A DNA stretch of 21,927 nt from DAOSEK01 sp035363095 (GTDB lineage Archaea > Nanobdellota > Nanobdellia > Woesearchaeales > UBA119). Positions within the stretch are counted from its first letter, which is position 1. Each line of letters opens with the position of its first letter. The stretch is from contig DAOSEK010000018.1 in assembly GCA_035363095.1 (NCBI GenBank), forward strand, positions 1-21,927, in the 5' to 3' direction. A program made the translations under genes and the position numbers. Positions 1-6,791 of this stretch are shown piece after piece. Under the pieces are notes generated by a model. The model had not been told where the DNA came from. It saw only the letters and a list, made by a program, of their open reading frames with translations, and did no database searches.

Positions 1-139
1 TAAAGGGCGAGGTATGTTGGTAATATCAAGGCATGTTGTTAATATAAAAGCATGCTCTGTATTCAAATAGTTTGTTGATTACAAAAAAGAGTACCGAGTC
101 CTCGTGTTTAAACACGAGTTATGTTTTTCTATTAATAAA
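1..139 (+). repeat. Structured dispersed repeat, copy A (cut by window edge)
   Basis: This is a diverged copy of the element found twice at 14118-14521, in the same orientation. It can be followed from the inner loop of the first hairpin to the end of the second. Shared blocks include GTATTCAAATAG, TTGTTGATTACAAAAAAG, CCTCGTGT and TTTTCTATTAATAAA. The second hairpin is a perfect 18-base palindrome at 101-118 (CTCGTGT / ACACGAG around TTAA). Copy A also carries a 19-bp tandem duplication (8-26 and 27-45, 16 of 19 identical) missing from the other copies. It lies just past the 3' end of the S27ae gene, on the opposite strand. The 5' arm of hairpin 1 falls outside the window. No coding capacity is evident. 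Confidence 0.85.
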
Positions 140-152
140 ACCAATAAGAATT

Positions 153-338
153 TTACTTTTTCTCCTTATCTTTAAATTCGCTATAACCACACTTTCCACA
201 AGAGATTCTATTTTTGTGCATTGCCATAAATGTTCCTGCACCACACTTAGGACAGCTTGGGTTCTTTGCTTTTCCTTTATCGTATAATGAACCTATCCTT
301 TTTTCTGGTTTTTTTTGCTTTTTCTTTTGCTTTGCCAT
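153..338 (-). CDS. rps27ae: 30S ribosomal protein S27ae
   Basis: This small-subunit ribosomal protein (eS31 family) has 61 residues, the usual size for the archaeal form, which lacks the eukaryotic ubiquitin fusion. A lysine-rich N-terminus (residues 1-24, rRNA contact) precedes a four-cysteine zinc ribbon with C29, C32, C47 and C50 (CPKC...CGKC). The ATG at 338 has GGGGAT about six bases upstream. It is the last visible gene of the PIN-rpo7-spt4-S24e-S27ae run, 68 nt after S24e, and this gene order is conserved in many archaea. Repeat copy A begins within 20 bp of its stop. Identification is firm. Confidence 0.96.
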   Translation of the reverse strand: MAKQKKKQKKPEKRIGSLYDKGKAKNPSCPKCGAGTFMAMHKNRISCGKCGYSEFKDKEKK

Positions 339-406
339 TAATTATCCCCATTTGAATTATTAAGTTTTAATAAAATCAGAGTTATTTTATTACAAATAAA
401 TCTTTT

Positions 407-802
407 TTATTCTCCTTTTATGGACCCTTCTCCTTTTGTTTTATCAGCTGTTGAATTTGACTTTTCTTCAACCTTTGATTCATCTTTTGATGAGTCTTCT
501 TTTTTATCTTCCTTTGATTTTTCAATCTTATTTCTTTTAAGCATATATTCAGGTTCAGTTTTTTCAAGGGATGATTTATCCAAATAAATCTTTGCAGTAA
601 CGATTGCTTGGGTTTTTCCATATGCCTTTTCTACACTTTGTACCAATATTAGAGAACTATTAGCTTTTGAAAGCTTAGCAACTATCTCTTTAACCTGCTC
701 TCTTGATGGTGTTGTTGCACTACCCAAATCAATCTCCACTTTCACTATCTTTCTTTTAAATAATACATCTTCTTTTGTATCAATTATTTTTGCGTCAACC
801 AT
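407..802 (-). CDS. rps24e: 30S ribosomal protein S24e
   Basis: This ribosomal protein (eS24 family) binds small-subunit rRNA. Residues 1-95 carry the family core, with the LFKRK(I)xxVEI strand, the TPSREQVKEIVAKL helix and the GKTQAIVTAKIY segment followed by EPEYMLKRN. Residues 96-131 form a highly charged Lys/Glu/Ser tail, longer than in many archaeal S24e proteins and probably disordered. The ATG at 802 follows a clear AAGGTGA ribosome-binding site. It lies 10 nt after spt4 and is probably cotranscribed with the whole minus-strand operon. Confidence 0.96.
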   Translation of the reverse strand: MVDAKIIDTKEDVLFKRKIVKVEIDLGSATTPSREQVKEIVAKLSKANSSLILVQSVEKAYGKTQAIVTAKIYLDKSSLEKTEPEYMLKRNKIEKSKEDKKEDSSKDESKVEEKSNSTADKTKGEGSIKGE

Positions 803-812
803 TTTTAAGAAT

Positions 813-998
813 TCACCTTATTTTAAGAGCATAATCTCCTTTTATTGGAATACCTAATTGTTTTGCAATATAGGATTTTTCTGCGTCTACTATCGTAACC
901 TTGCCTTGGAAAGTCTGAGTGAAACTACTTCCACCACAACAGGAGCAAGTCTCTGATGTGACAAACATTTTACATTTTTTGCATACTTGTTTTTGCAT
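813..998 (-). CDS. spt4: Transcription elongation factor Spt4 (RNA polymerase subunit E'')
   Basis: This is the small zinc-ribbon partner of Spt5, the universal processivity factor that bridges the RNA polymerase clamp. At 61 residues it matches archaeal Spt4 (also annotated RpoE''). C6 and C9 form the first knuckle (CKKC) and C18, C20 and C21 the second. The C-terminal part, with the IVDAEKSYIAKQLGI and GDYALKIR segments, is characteristic of the family. The ATG at 998 has AAGGTG upstream. It sits between rpo7 (11 nt gap) and S24e (10 nt gap), the usual archaeal order. Confidence 0.95.
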   Translation of the reverse strand: MQKQVCKKCKMFVTSETCSCCGGSSFTQTFQGKVTIVDAEKSYIAKQLGIPIKGDYALKIR

Positions 999-1009
999 TT
1001 AAATACACC

Positions 1010-1615
1010 TTATTTTTTACCTTTGGATTCCTTTGAGGAAGGCTTTTTTTCCTCAGTTTTGGTTGTGGCTTTTGACTTTTTTCCTTCCAAATCCACATAC
1101 CAATCTGGTTTTCCTAAGCCATATTGACGCATTGTAAGCCCAATTTTAGGATTAGTTATATCTTTAAAACTTACAGCAACAATCTTTGCCCTACATAAAT
1201 CTCCAACTCTAATTGTTCTTTTACTCTCTTTTCCAGATAATACCTTGTCCTTTGAAAATGATACAAAATCATCCATAGTCTGAGAGATGTGAATCATTCC
1301 ATCAATGGGTCCCATATTTCCAAATACCCCAAAATCTGCTACATCTCTAATCTTTATGTTTACAATCTCTTGAAGTTCTGGCCTAAAAGTCAATATTGAG
1401 AATGTTGTTTCGTAAAAAACTCCACTATCTCCACTTATTATTATTCCATCTCCTATGGATTCTATTCCAGCAATATCTATTACAATCCCTAAATCTTTTG
1501 AGATAAATCCTGTGTAAGACTCTTTAATCTCTTTAAGTATGCCTTCTGAAACATCAGCGCTCAATTTCTCAGCGCCAACACGTATATGCGCTTTTATTTT
1601 TGTTTTATAAAACAT
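1010..1615 (-). CDS. rpo7: DNA-directed RNA polymerase subunit E' (Rpo7)
   Basis: This is the Rpo7/RpoE1 stalk subunit, which with Rpo4 binds nascent RNA and aids open-complex formation. Residues 1-80 match the N-terminal RNP-like tip domain. Residues 83-165 form the S1/OB RNA-binding domain (DVADFGVFGNMGPIDGMIHIS, then GLTMRQYGLGKPDW). The last 25 residues are a Lys/Ser/Glu tail that extends the usual ~180-190 residues to 201. The ATG at 1615 begins two bases before the stop codon of the upstream PIN gene, so translation is probably coupled. Rpo4 is not in the window. Confidence 0.95.
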   Translation of the reverse strand: MFYKTKIKAHIRVGAEKLSADVSEGILKEIKESYTGFISKDLGIVIDIAGIESIGDGIIISGDSGVFYETTFSILTFRPELQEIVNIKIRDVADFGVFGNMGPIDGMIHISQTMDDFVSFSKDKVLSGKESKRTIRVGDLCRAKIVAVSFKDITNPKIGLTMRQYGLGKPDWYVDLEGKKSKATTKTEEKKPSSKESKGKK

Positions 1616-1616
1616 G

Positions 1617-2060
1617 TTACCAGACTCCTATGACGAGATATTTTTTATTTCTTGAGTGTATGGTTGAAACCTTTAAAAATTTTAACTTTTTCTTAAGCTC
1701 TGCATCGTCTGTTGCAACCAAAAGCTCTTTTTTGTTCTCAAACCCTTGACAATAATCAAGTATTGCATCATCTCCGTTTGAGACAGCCCTATTTAAAAGA
1801 TGAAAATCCGATTCATTTATAACTCTTTTGCTTTTTTCAAGGATAACACCTTTTGATTTAAGAAGCAAAAGGGCCATTTTTGCGTATTGAGACTGCTTTC
1901 CTTTGCCTTTGTTTGAAAGGGCTAAAAGCTCTGTAAAGTTCTCTTCTAATATGCAAACCTTAAAGTTTGAATCAACTATTCTTATAAATTCACTAAATAT
2001 GTCTATTCCTATTCTAAACGGAAGCATTGCAAAGTTTGCATCAACTAGTATTGTTTTCAT
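1617..2060 (-). CDS. PIN-domain endonuclease, archaeal Fcf1/Utp24-like (rRNA processing type)
   Basis: This is a single PIN domain of 147 residues. The acidic metal-binding residues are visible: D7 with N9 (LVDANF), E44, D97/D98 (NGDDAILDYC) and D118/D119 (ATDDAELKKKL). In archaea a stand-alone PIN gene next to rpo7/spt4 belongs to the COG1412 group related to eukaryotic Fcf1/Utp24, which cleaves pre-rRNA. A VapC-type toxin is less likely because there is no antitoxin gene and the neighbours are informational genes. It is the first gene of the operon, with the ATG at 2060 and a TATA box at 2147-2154. The rRNA role is inferred from family and context. Confidence 0.85.
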   Translation of the reverse strand: MKTILVDANFAMLPFRIGIDIFSEFIRIVDSNFKVCILEENFTELLALSNKGKGKQSQYAKMALLLLKSKGVILEKSKRVINESDFHLLNRAVSNGDDAILDYCQGFENKKELLVATDDAELKKKLKFLKVSTIHSRNKKYLVIGVW

Positions 2061-2146
2061 TTTTATACATTTTTTTTAATTAGCAATATTCTAATAATGA
2101 ATTTTAGAGCTTTTATTTAAGCTATTTGCTGATATTTTGGTTAATA

Positions 2147-2154
2147 TATATAAA
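2147..2154 (-). promoter_or_regulatory. Putative TATA box of the PIN-rpo7-spt4-S24e-S27ae operon
   Basis: Read on the minus strand this is TTTATATA inside a T-rich run, an archaeal consensus TATA box. Transcription would start about 25 nt downstream, leaving a leader of roughly 60 nt before the ATG at 2060. The same bases read TATATAAA on the plus strand, so the box could also serve the divergent gene. Confidence 0.4.
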
Positions 2155-2198
2155 AATTAGTCTTTTTTTCAGATAAAAAGCTACTTTTTTTCGTAATC

Positions 2199-2206
2199 TT
2201 TAAATT
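2199..2206 (+). promoter_or_regulatory. Putative TATA box of the MBL-fold gene
   Basis: TTTAAATT lies 47 nt before the chosen ATG at 2253 and 28 nt before an earlier ATG at 2234. A start site about 25 nt downstream would place the 5' end next to the first ATG, so the transcript may have almost no leader. Confidence 0.35.
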
Positions 2207-2220
2207 TAATTAATACTTAA

Positions 2221-2257
2221 CAAGATTAATTTAATGAAACAAGATTAATTTAATGAA
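2221..2257 (+). repeat. 19-bp-period tandem duplication across a start codon
   Basis: An exact 18-bp block (CAAGATTAATTTAATGAA) occurs at 2221-2238 and again at 2240-2257, a period of 19. Each copy contains an ATG. The first (2234) opens only MKQD before TAA at 2246-2248. The second (2253) opens the MBL-fold gene. The duplication therefore creates a four-codon upstream reading frame. Confidence 0.85.
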
Positions 2258-3131
2258 AATGGAATTAAAGATTATAGGTAGTGCAGGGACAAATCCCATT
2301 CCTAAACTTTATTGTAATTGTGATCTTTGTGTTCAAGCAAGAAGAAAAGGGATGCCTTATAAAAGAAGGTCTAGCAGTTTTTTTATAAAAGAGTTAGATT
2401 CAGTTTTTGAAATTCCTAATGATTTGCGTTATTCTCTTAATTTTGAGTTAGCTAGTTTAGTTAAGAATCTATTTGTTACATCCCAAAACCTTGAGAGTTT
2501 TGATGGACTTAGGCTGTTAAGTACCATAGTATCTTTGAAAAGAAAAAGTGGTTTAGTAAAATCAATTAAATCCAAGAAGTTGAGATTGTTTTTGCCATTT
2601 TCATTTAATAGAAACCCTGCGATTTTAGATTGGATTAAAAACCATATAAGTTCTTGCGATTTGGAGGTTGTTTTTGTAGAGATAGGAAAATCTTTTGAGT
2701 TAAATAAATGTATTATTACTCCTTTTAAGATAAACCTAAATAATGATTTGGGATTTGTGATTTATAATGGAAATAAAACAATTGTTATCGCTTTGCACAC
2801 AATAAAACATTTAAGGGTTATGGAAAATGAGCTTAATGCAATAATGGCAAAAGATAACAAGAAAAAAATTAACCTGCTGATTACAAGACAGCCCTTTGTA
2901 TTAGCAAAAAAAGCGTTTGAGGGAATGGATATAAATAAGGATTTTCAACTACAATACTACTCAACAAAAGAGATATTTGAGTTAATTAAGGAATTTAATA
3001 TAAAAAGAACGCTTTTTTTGTCTATTGAGGAAGAGTTTGGACTTTCTTATGATGATTATAAAAGACTGGATGAGATATATAAGGAATTTGGAGTTGTGTT
3101 TGGATATGATGGACTCAACCTAAAGGTTTGA
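2253..3131 (+). CDS. MBL-fold (PhnP/phosphoribosyl cyclic phosphodiesterase-like) protein, active site apparently lost
   Basis: The start matches metallo-beta-lactamase-fold phosphodiesterases of the PhnP-like group: IIGSAGTNPIP, a zinc-knuckle-like YCNCDLC (C21, C23, C26), RRSSSFF, and PNDLR where the family has a PDLR-type segment. The catalytic motif THxHxDHxxGL is expected next. At residues 76-86 the protein reads TSQNLESFDGL: the framework T and GL remain but all three histidines and the aspartate are replaced. Length (292 aa) is normal and the frame is intact, so this looks like a non-catalytic relative rather than a decayed gene. The ATG at 2253 is chosen; ATG 2259 is possible. It ends directly against the convergent gene at 3132. 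Confidence 0.75.
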   Translation: MKMELKIIGSAGTNPIPKLYCNCDLCVQARRKGMPYKRRSSSFFIKELDSVFEIPNDLRYSLNFELASLVKNLFVTSQNLESFDGLRLLSTIVSLKRKSGLVKSIKSKKLRLFLPFSFNRNPAILDWIKNHISSCDLEVVFVEIGKSFELNKCIITPFKINLNNDLGFVIYNGNKTIVIALHTIKHLRVMENELNAIMAKDNKKKINLLITRQPFVLAKKAFEGMDINKDFQLQYYSTKEIFELIKEFNIKRTLFLSIEEEFGLSYDDYKRLDEIYKEFGVVFGYDGLNLKV

Positions 3132-3884
3132 CTAATATGCATAAAATATTATTTTTGCACTAGCCATCTTCTTATAAAAATCAATCTCTGGTTTTTTTGT
3201 TTTTGATGAGATGAATATTTCTTCTAATCCTGACCACATTAAAAACCAACCTGCAGGTTGGGAGACTATGAAAAGAAAATCTATTAAGAAATTTTGATAT
3301 TTTTCTATGCTTGTTGATAATAAAAGTGCCAAAGCGCCTAAGATAAGCCAAAGCAAACCATGTTTTTTCACAGAATTTAGTTCTTCAATTTTTTCTAAAT
3401 AATGTTTTTGAAAGTGGTTTTTTAATCGTTTTTTAATCATTATTTCCTCAGATGCAACTCTTTTGTTTTTAGGAACAAAAAGCCTTAATTCAAGCCCCAT
3501 TTCCTGTTTATCTCTTGATGCTCTTCTGCATTCTGATAAGAAATCATCTGATAGTGCTTTTTGAGAGAATGGTCTTGGGTCAAAATCTGAGAAGATATCT
3601 TCATAAGAGTCAAGGATAAGTGCAATGTTACCTTCTCTAAATGGGATAGATTGGTTTTGTGGATCTTCATTTTTGTCTGATTTAGGTTGAGATTGCTCGT
3701 TTTGGGATTTTTTAATTATCCTGAATAGGTTTGTATTGTTTAGATCTTGAGAAGATGATTTTGTATTATTTTGGGTTATCGAATTAATTTCTTGATTCCC
3801 ATTAAGACTTTTGTTTTTATATTCAGCATCATTAAGTCTATTATCATTCATTTTATTATTATTTTCAGATGACTCTTTTGACAT
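3132..3884 (-). CDS. Conserved-looking membrane protein with disordered Asn/Ser-rich N-terminus
   Basis: I do not recognise a named family. From the ATG at 3884 it has 250 residues; a TTG at 3893 would add three. Residues 1-80 are a low-complexity Asn/Ser/Lys/Gln-rich stretch, probably disordered. A compact segment follows (ILDSYEDIFSDFDPRPFSQKALSDDFL, then ELRLFVPKNKR), with a basic helical region and two hydrophobic stretches (LLWLILGALALLLSTSI and FLIDFLFIVSQPAGWFLMW). The two hydrophobic stretches suggest a hairpin in the membrane with charged cytoplasmic parts. The DPRP/ALSDDFL region looks structured and conserved, which suggests a real family. A TATA-like box lies at 3911-3920. The stop codon touches that of the MBL gene. 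Confidence 0.75.
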   Translation of the reverse strand: MSKESSENNNKMNDNRLNDAEYKNKSLNGNQEINSITQNNTKSSSQDLNNTNLFRIIKKSQNEQSQPKSDKNEDPQNQSIPFREGNIALILDSYEDIFSDFDPRPFSQKALSDDFLSECRRASRDKQEMGLELRLFVPKNKRVASEEIMIKKRLKNHFQKHYLEKIEELNSVKKHGLLWLILGALALLLSTSIEKYQNFLIDFLFIVSQPAGWFLMWSGLEEIFISSKTKKPEIDFYKKMASAKIIFYAY

Positions 3885-3910
3885 AATAATCAAATCCTTT
3901 TCATTATATT

Positions 3911-3920
3911 AATTTTTATA
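3911..3920 (-). promoter_or_regulatory. Putative TATA box for the 3132-3884 membrane protein gene
   Basis: The minus strand reads TATAAAAATT, 27 nt before the ATG at 3884. That spacing predicts a nearly leaderless transcript, and it argues against the TTG at 3893 being the start. Confidence 0.4.
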
Positions 3921-4537
3921 CCCAGTGACTTGCAATTTAACTATTTAGTGAATTCTCCAAATTAAAATCCGAATCATTTTGACAAAAGTCCACTTTACAT
4001 TTCCGCAAAATAGTTTTTAAGAGATTCTTTTTGATATAATCTCTTTATACCACTCTTTTGATACCACTAAATACCTTTCAGATATGATTTATTGATGTAG
4101 TATTTATTTTTATCTTAATGTTTTTAATTTTCTTTCACTTTAGTTTCAGAGTTTTTGAGTTTTTTAGATTTTTTTAATTTTTACTACATGAATAGTATCC
4201 TTAGATATTTAAGATTAATTTCGTTTTTATTAATTCAGTTTTAGTGATTATATTATTTGAATTATAGGTCTTTAAATTGTATTAATCTAAGAATTGTTTG
4301 TATTATTACTATAGTTGTCACTATTGTTATTAAGTTAAACAACTTTTAAAGAGTTGTTTTTAAGACCTGTTGATTATCAATAATTTATTTGTTTAATTTA
4401 TTTATTAGGAGTTACTTTAAAGATAAGTATAGTATAAAAAGAAACACAGTTTAAGAAAAACCAAGAGAAAAAATAAGAAAGAAAACAATCGCTCCTATCA
4501 AAAATCTATTAACTCATTATTCTTTGGTATGGGAATT
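3921..4537. other. AT-rich intergenic region with no convincing gene
   Basis: This gap of about 620 bp is strongly AT-rich and T-run-rich, and I see no supported coding frame. It holds two inverted repeats: AAGAGATT/AATCTCTT at 4019-4045 (11-base loop) and AAACAACT/AGTTGTTT at 4337-4359 (7-base loop). TACCACT also occurs twice near 4047-4068. The second inverted repeat could be a transcript end or an RNA hairpin. Nothing shows its use. Confidence 0.5.
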
Positions 4538-5053
4538 CTAGGGATTCAAATTAAATGGTCTTCCATTTCTATCAACAATTTCAATTCCAATTGGAGGAAG
4601 ACTGGTTTCTGGACTTTGATACCCATGCGGAGCTACATTACCAGTTTGGCAAGGATTAATGTATCTTTGGGATTTGCCTCTTACTGATTCTATAAATTCA
4701 CGCAAAGTGCATAACACTTGAACAGTCTGTTTTAAAGGAACTTCAGGGTTTTTGGGATAGGTTGATTGAATCCTAGATTCTAATCCGGTAGTATTAGAAG
4801 TTTGAGGAGATTTTGGAAAAGCAGTTTCGTAATTTATCTCGTATTTTCCTACAACACCATCTTTAATATGAATTTCAATTCTGCCAAAATCCATTCCATC
4901 AGGAAAACGAAAAAATTGCCCTTGTATTTTTGTTATTTCTCTTGGATCAATTCCGTTGTAATCGCCGTTGCAATCAATTTCTTTATCAACAGCATATAAT
5001 AATTCAACTATTGTTTGATATGCTTTTGTTGGATCTGGAAGTCTTGTACCCAT
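4538..5053 (-). CDS. Unrecognised soluble protein, 171 aa
   Basis: I do not recognise this protein. It has no signal peptide or membrane segment. A helical N-terminal part (LPDPTKAYQTIVELLYAVDKEI) is followed by a strand-rich part (GRIEIHIKDGVVGKYEINYETAF), a second helix (LKQTVQVLCTLREFIESVRG) and a proline-rich end (SPETSLPPIGIEIVDRNGRPFNLNP). Three cysteines are scattered. The ATG at 5053 lies about 30 nt from a TATA-like TTTAAATA at 5083-5090, which suggests the gene is expressed alone. It stands isolated between two AT-rich gaps with no operon partner, so it may be a lineage-specific or acquired gene. Confidence 0.7.
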   Translation of the reverse strand: MGTRLPDPTKAYQTIVELLYAVDKEIDCNGDYNGIDPREITKIQGQFFRFPDGMDFGRIEIHIKDGVVGKYEINYETAFPKSPQTSNTTGLESRIQSTYPKNPEVPLKQTVQVLCTLREFIESVRGKSQRYINPCQTGNVAPHGYQSPETSLPPIGIEIVDRNGRPFNLNP

Positions 5054-5082
5054 ATTATCACAAAATAAATGAGAATTTAGAT

Positions 5083-5090
5083 TTATTTAA
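5083..5090 (-). promoter_or_regulatory. Putative TATA box for the 171-aa gene
   Basis: The minus strand reads TTTAAATA, a strong archaeal TATA match, 30-37 nt upstream of the ATG at 5053. The predicted leader is under about 10 nt. Confidence 0.45.
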
Positions 5091-5374
5091 AAAAGATTTT
5101 GTTTTTTTAGTTGTTTTTGGATTAAAGTGGCTTTTTTATTTAGATTTTTTTTAGTTTTTTATAGTTTTTTTATGGAAGAGGGTTCTTATGGTTTTGTTAT
5201 GGTTTTTGTTATAGTTTTTTTGTAATCTTATATAATTTTTGTATAGATTTAGTACAATTTTAATTTATAGAAGTAGTTGGTCTATAAGAGATTATACCAA
5301 TAGTATTTAGAGAACATCATTAAATCTAATGAGAATAAATATAAAAAAAGAACTAATCACAAAAAAACATTAGA
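5091..5374. repeat. T-rich low-complexity intergenic region
   Basis: No gene is supported here. Between about 5140 and 5225 the plus strand is a run of imperfect short repeats of the type TTATGGTTTT, TTATAGTTTTTT and TTTAGTTTTTT, strongly biased to T and G on one strand. It may have arisen by slippage. The rest, up to the promoter of the regulator gene, is plain AT-rich sequence. Confidence 0.5.
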
Positions 5375-5382
5375 TTTATATA
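5375..5382 (+). promoter_or_regulatory. Putative TATA box upstream of the ABC exporter regulator
   Basis: TTTATATA is an exact archaeal TATA consensus. A start about 25 nt downstream would give a leader of roughly 115 nt that contains the palindrome at 5449-5470. Other AT-rich boxes nearer the gene cannot be excluded. Confidence 0.35.
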
Positions 5383-5448
5383 TTACTTCATTTTACAACT
5401 TTTAATAAATTTTAAAAGTAATAAAAGATTAATACCTCAGGTTATAAA

Positions 5449-5470
5449 GAGTTTATTTTTAAAATAACTC
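5449..5470 (+). promoter_or_regulatory. Imperfect palindrome, possible operator
   Basis: GAGTT and AACTC arms enclose an AT core (TATTTTTAAAAT) in a 22-bp imperfect palindrome whose right edge lies 49 bp before the GbsR/MarR-like regulator gene. Dimeric winged-helix regulators bind such sites and often control themselves. That this is the operator is inference. Confidence 0.35.
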
Positions 5471-5519
5471 TGATATGGAACTTATTACTTAAAATGCCAA
5501 ATAATAATGGATAATCAAA

Positions 5520-6014
5520 ATGCAAGATATAGATAAGGATTTTGTTGAGTTTATGGAGAAATCAGGCAAGATTTCTGGCGAGGAGATGGGGTTGTCATCC
5601 ATTTTTGGTTTGATATATATCCAACCCGATGATATTTCAATTGAGGAGATTTCAAAGGAAACAGGGTATAGTTTAGCATCAGTATCTAATAAGGTAAAGT
5701 TGCTTGAAGCTATTGGTATTGTAATTAGGTTTAGAAAGCCAAAATCAAAAAAAGTTTATGTTAAAGCAAAAAGAAATCTGCCAAAGATTACAGAAGAAGA
5801 ACTAATTAAGCGAAAGATGGCAGTTATTGATTACTCAAAAGAGGTTTTGCCCAGCATAATAAATAAGTATGCGAAGAGTAAGTCAAAAGATGATAAACTA
5901 AAGATAAATATTTTAAAAGACTATTTAACGCAAATTGAAAAAACAAAAGAACTTTTGATAAAGATCAAAGAAGGATTAAAATGTTTGAACTCAAATGAGA
6001 TAAACAAAGCATAA
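5520..6014 (+). CDS. GbsR/MarR-like winged-helix transcriptional regulator
   Basis: Residues 8-83 match the GbsR-type winged helix. A leading helix and MGLSSIFGLIYIQPDDIS precede the helix-turn-helix at about 38-64 (IEEISKETGYSLASVSNKVKLLEAIGIV), then a basic wing (RFRKPKSKKVYVKAKR). Residues 90-155 are helical and charged and probably form the dimer or effector part. Length (164 aa) is typical. The ATG at 5520 gives this fold from its first helix. It lies 31 nt before the ABC ATPase gene (6046), so it probably controls the transporter behind it. The ligand is unknown. Confidence 0.85.
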   Translation: MQDIDKDFVEFMEKSGKISGEEMGLSSIFGLIYIQPDDISIEEISKETGYSLASVSNKVKLLEAIGIVIRFRKPKSKKVYVKAKRNLPKITEEELIKRKMAVIDYSKEVLPSIINKYAKSKSKDDKLKINILKDYLTQIEKTKELLIKIKEGLKCLNSNEINKA

Positions 6015-6045
6015 ATGTACCAAAATATTAAAAGAGATGGTTTTT

Positions 6046-6756
6046 ATGGTAAATAAAAAAGATACTAGAGAGGAAGTGATAAAACTTAGTAATGTAAAGA
6101 AAAGCTATAAGATGGGCGAGGTCACAGTAAATGCGGTTAATGGTGTTTCTCTCAAGATATATAAAGGAGAATTTGTTGGTATTGAAGGACCATCAGGGTC
6201 TGGAAAGTCTACTTTACTAAATATTGTAGGATGTCTTGATGTCCCTACTTTTGGTGAGGTTTATTTGGATTCTAAAAACGTCTCAGTTTTATCTGAATCA
6301 GACCTTGCAAGTATCAGGGGGAAAAAAATAGGTTTTATTTTTCAGCAATTTAACCTAATCCCGACACTTAGTGCAATTGAGAATGTTATGCTTCCAATGA
6401 TTTTTCAAGGTATATCTAAAGATATGAGATTCAAGAGAGCAAAAGAGCTTTTAAAGCTAGTTGATTTAGCAGATAGGATGCATCACAAACCAAGCGAGCT
6501 TTCAGGTGGTCAGCAACAAAGAGTGGCGATTGCAAGGGCTTTGGCAAATGAGCCACAGGTTATACTAGCCGATGAGCCTACAGGAAACCTTGATAGTGTT
6601 ACAGGTCAACATGTGATGCAGATGCTTGAAAAACTAAACAGTCAAGGGATTACTATTGTGATGGTGACACATGACCCTAGAAGCGCAACACATGCAAAGA
6701 GAGTGATTTTTATAAAGGATGGAAAGCTTTGTGATGAGAAAGGTTTATTGTGTTAA
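6046..6756 (+). CDS. ABC transporter ATP-binding protein, MacB/LolD type
   Basis: This is the nucleotide-binding subunit that powers MacB/FtsX-type permeases. Numbered from ATG 6037, it shows Walker A GPSGSGKST at 51-59, Q-loop glutamines at 103-104, signature LSGGQQQR at 155-162, Walker B VILADEP at 175-181 with the following TGNLDS D-loop, and switch histidine H212. The LSGGQQQRVAIARAL and DEPTGNLD wording is typical of the LolD/MacB/FtsE branch. ATG 6046 is preferred over 6037 because GAGATGG then lies at a usable distance. The two permeases downstream are the expected partners. Confidence 0.93.
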   Translation: MVNKKDTREEVIKLSNVKKSYKMGEVTVNAVNGVSLKIYKGEFVGIEGPSGSGKSTLLNIVGCLDVPTFGEVYLDSKNVSVLSESDLASIRGKKIGFIFQQFNLIPTLSAIENVMLPMIFQGISKDMRFKRAKELLKLVDLADRMHHKPSELSGGQQQRVAIARALANEPQVILADEPTGNLDSVTGQHVMQMLEKLNSQGITIVMVTHDPRSATHAKRVIFIKDGKLCDEKGLLC

Positions 6757-6791
6757 AAAATAATATGTTAAATAATAAATGGTGATTTGGT

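Noticed and set aside
1617..2060. VapC toxin of a toxin-antitoxin pair
   Set aside because: There is no antitoxin-sized partner gene upstream and the gene is the head of a conserved transcription/translation operon.
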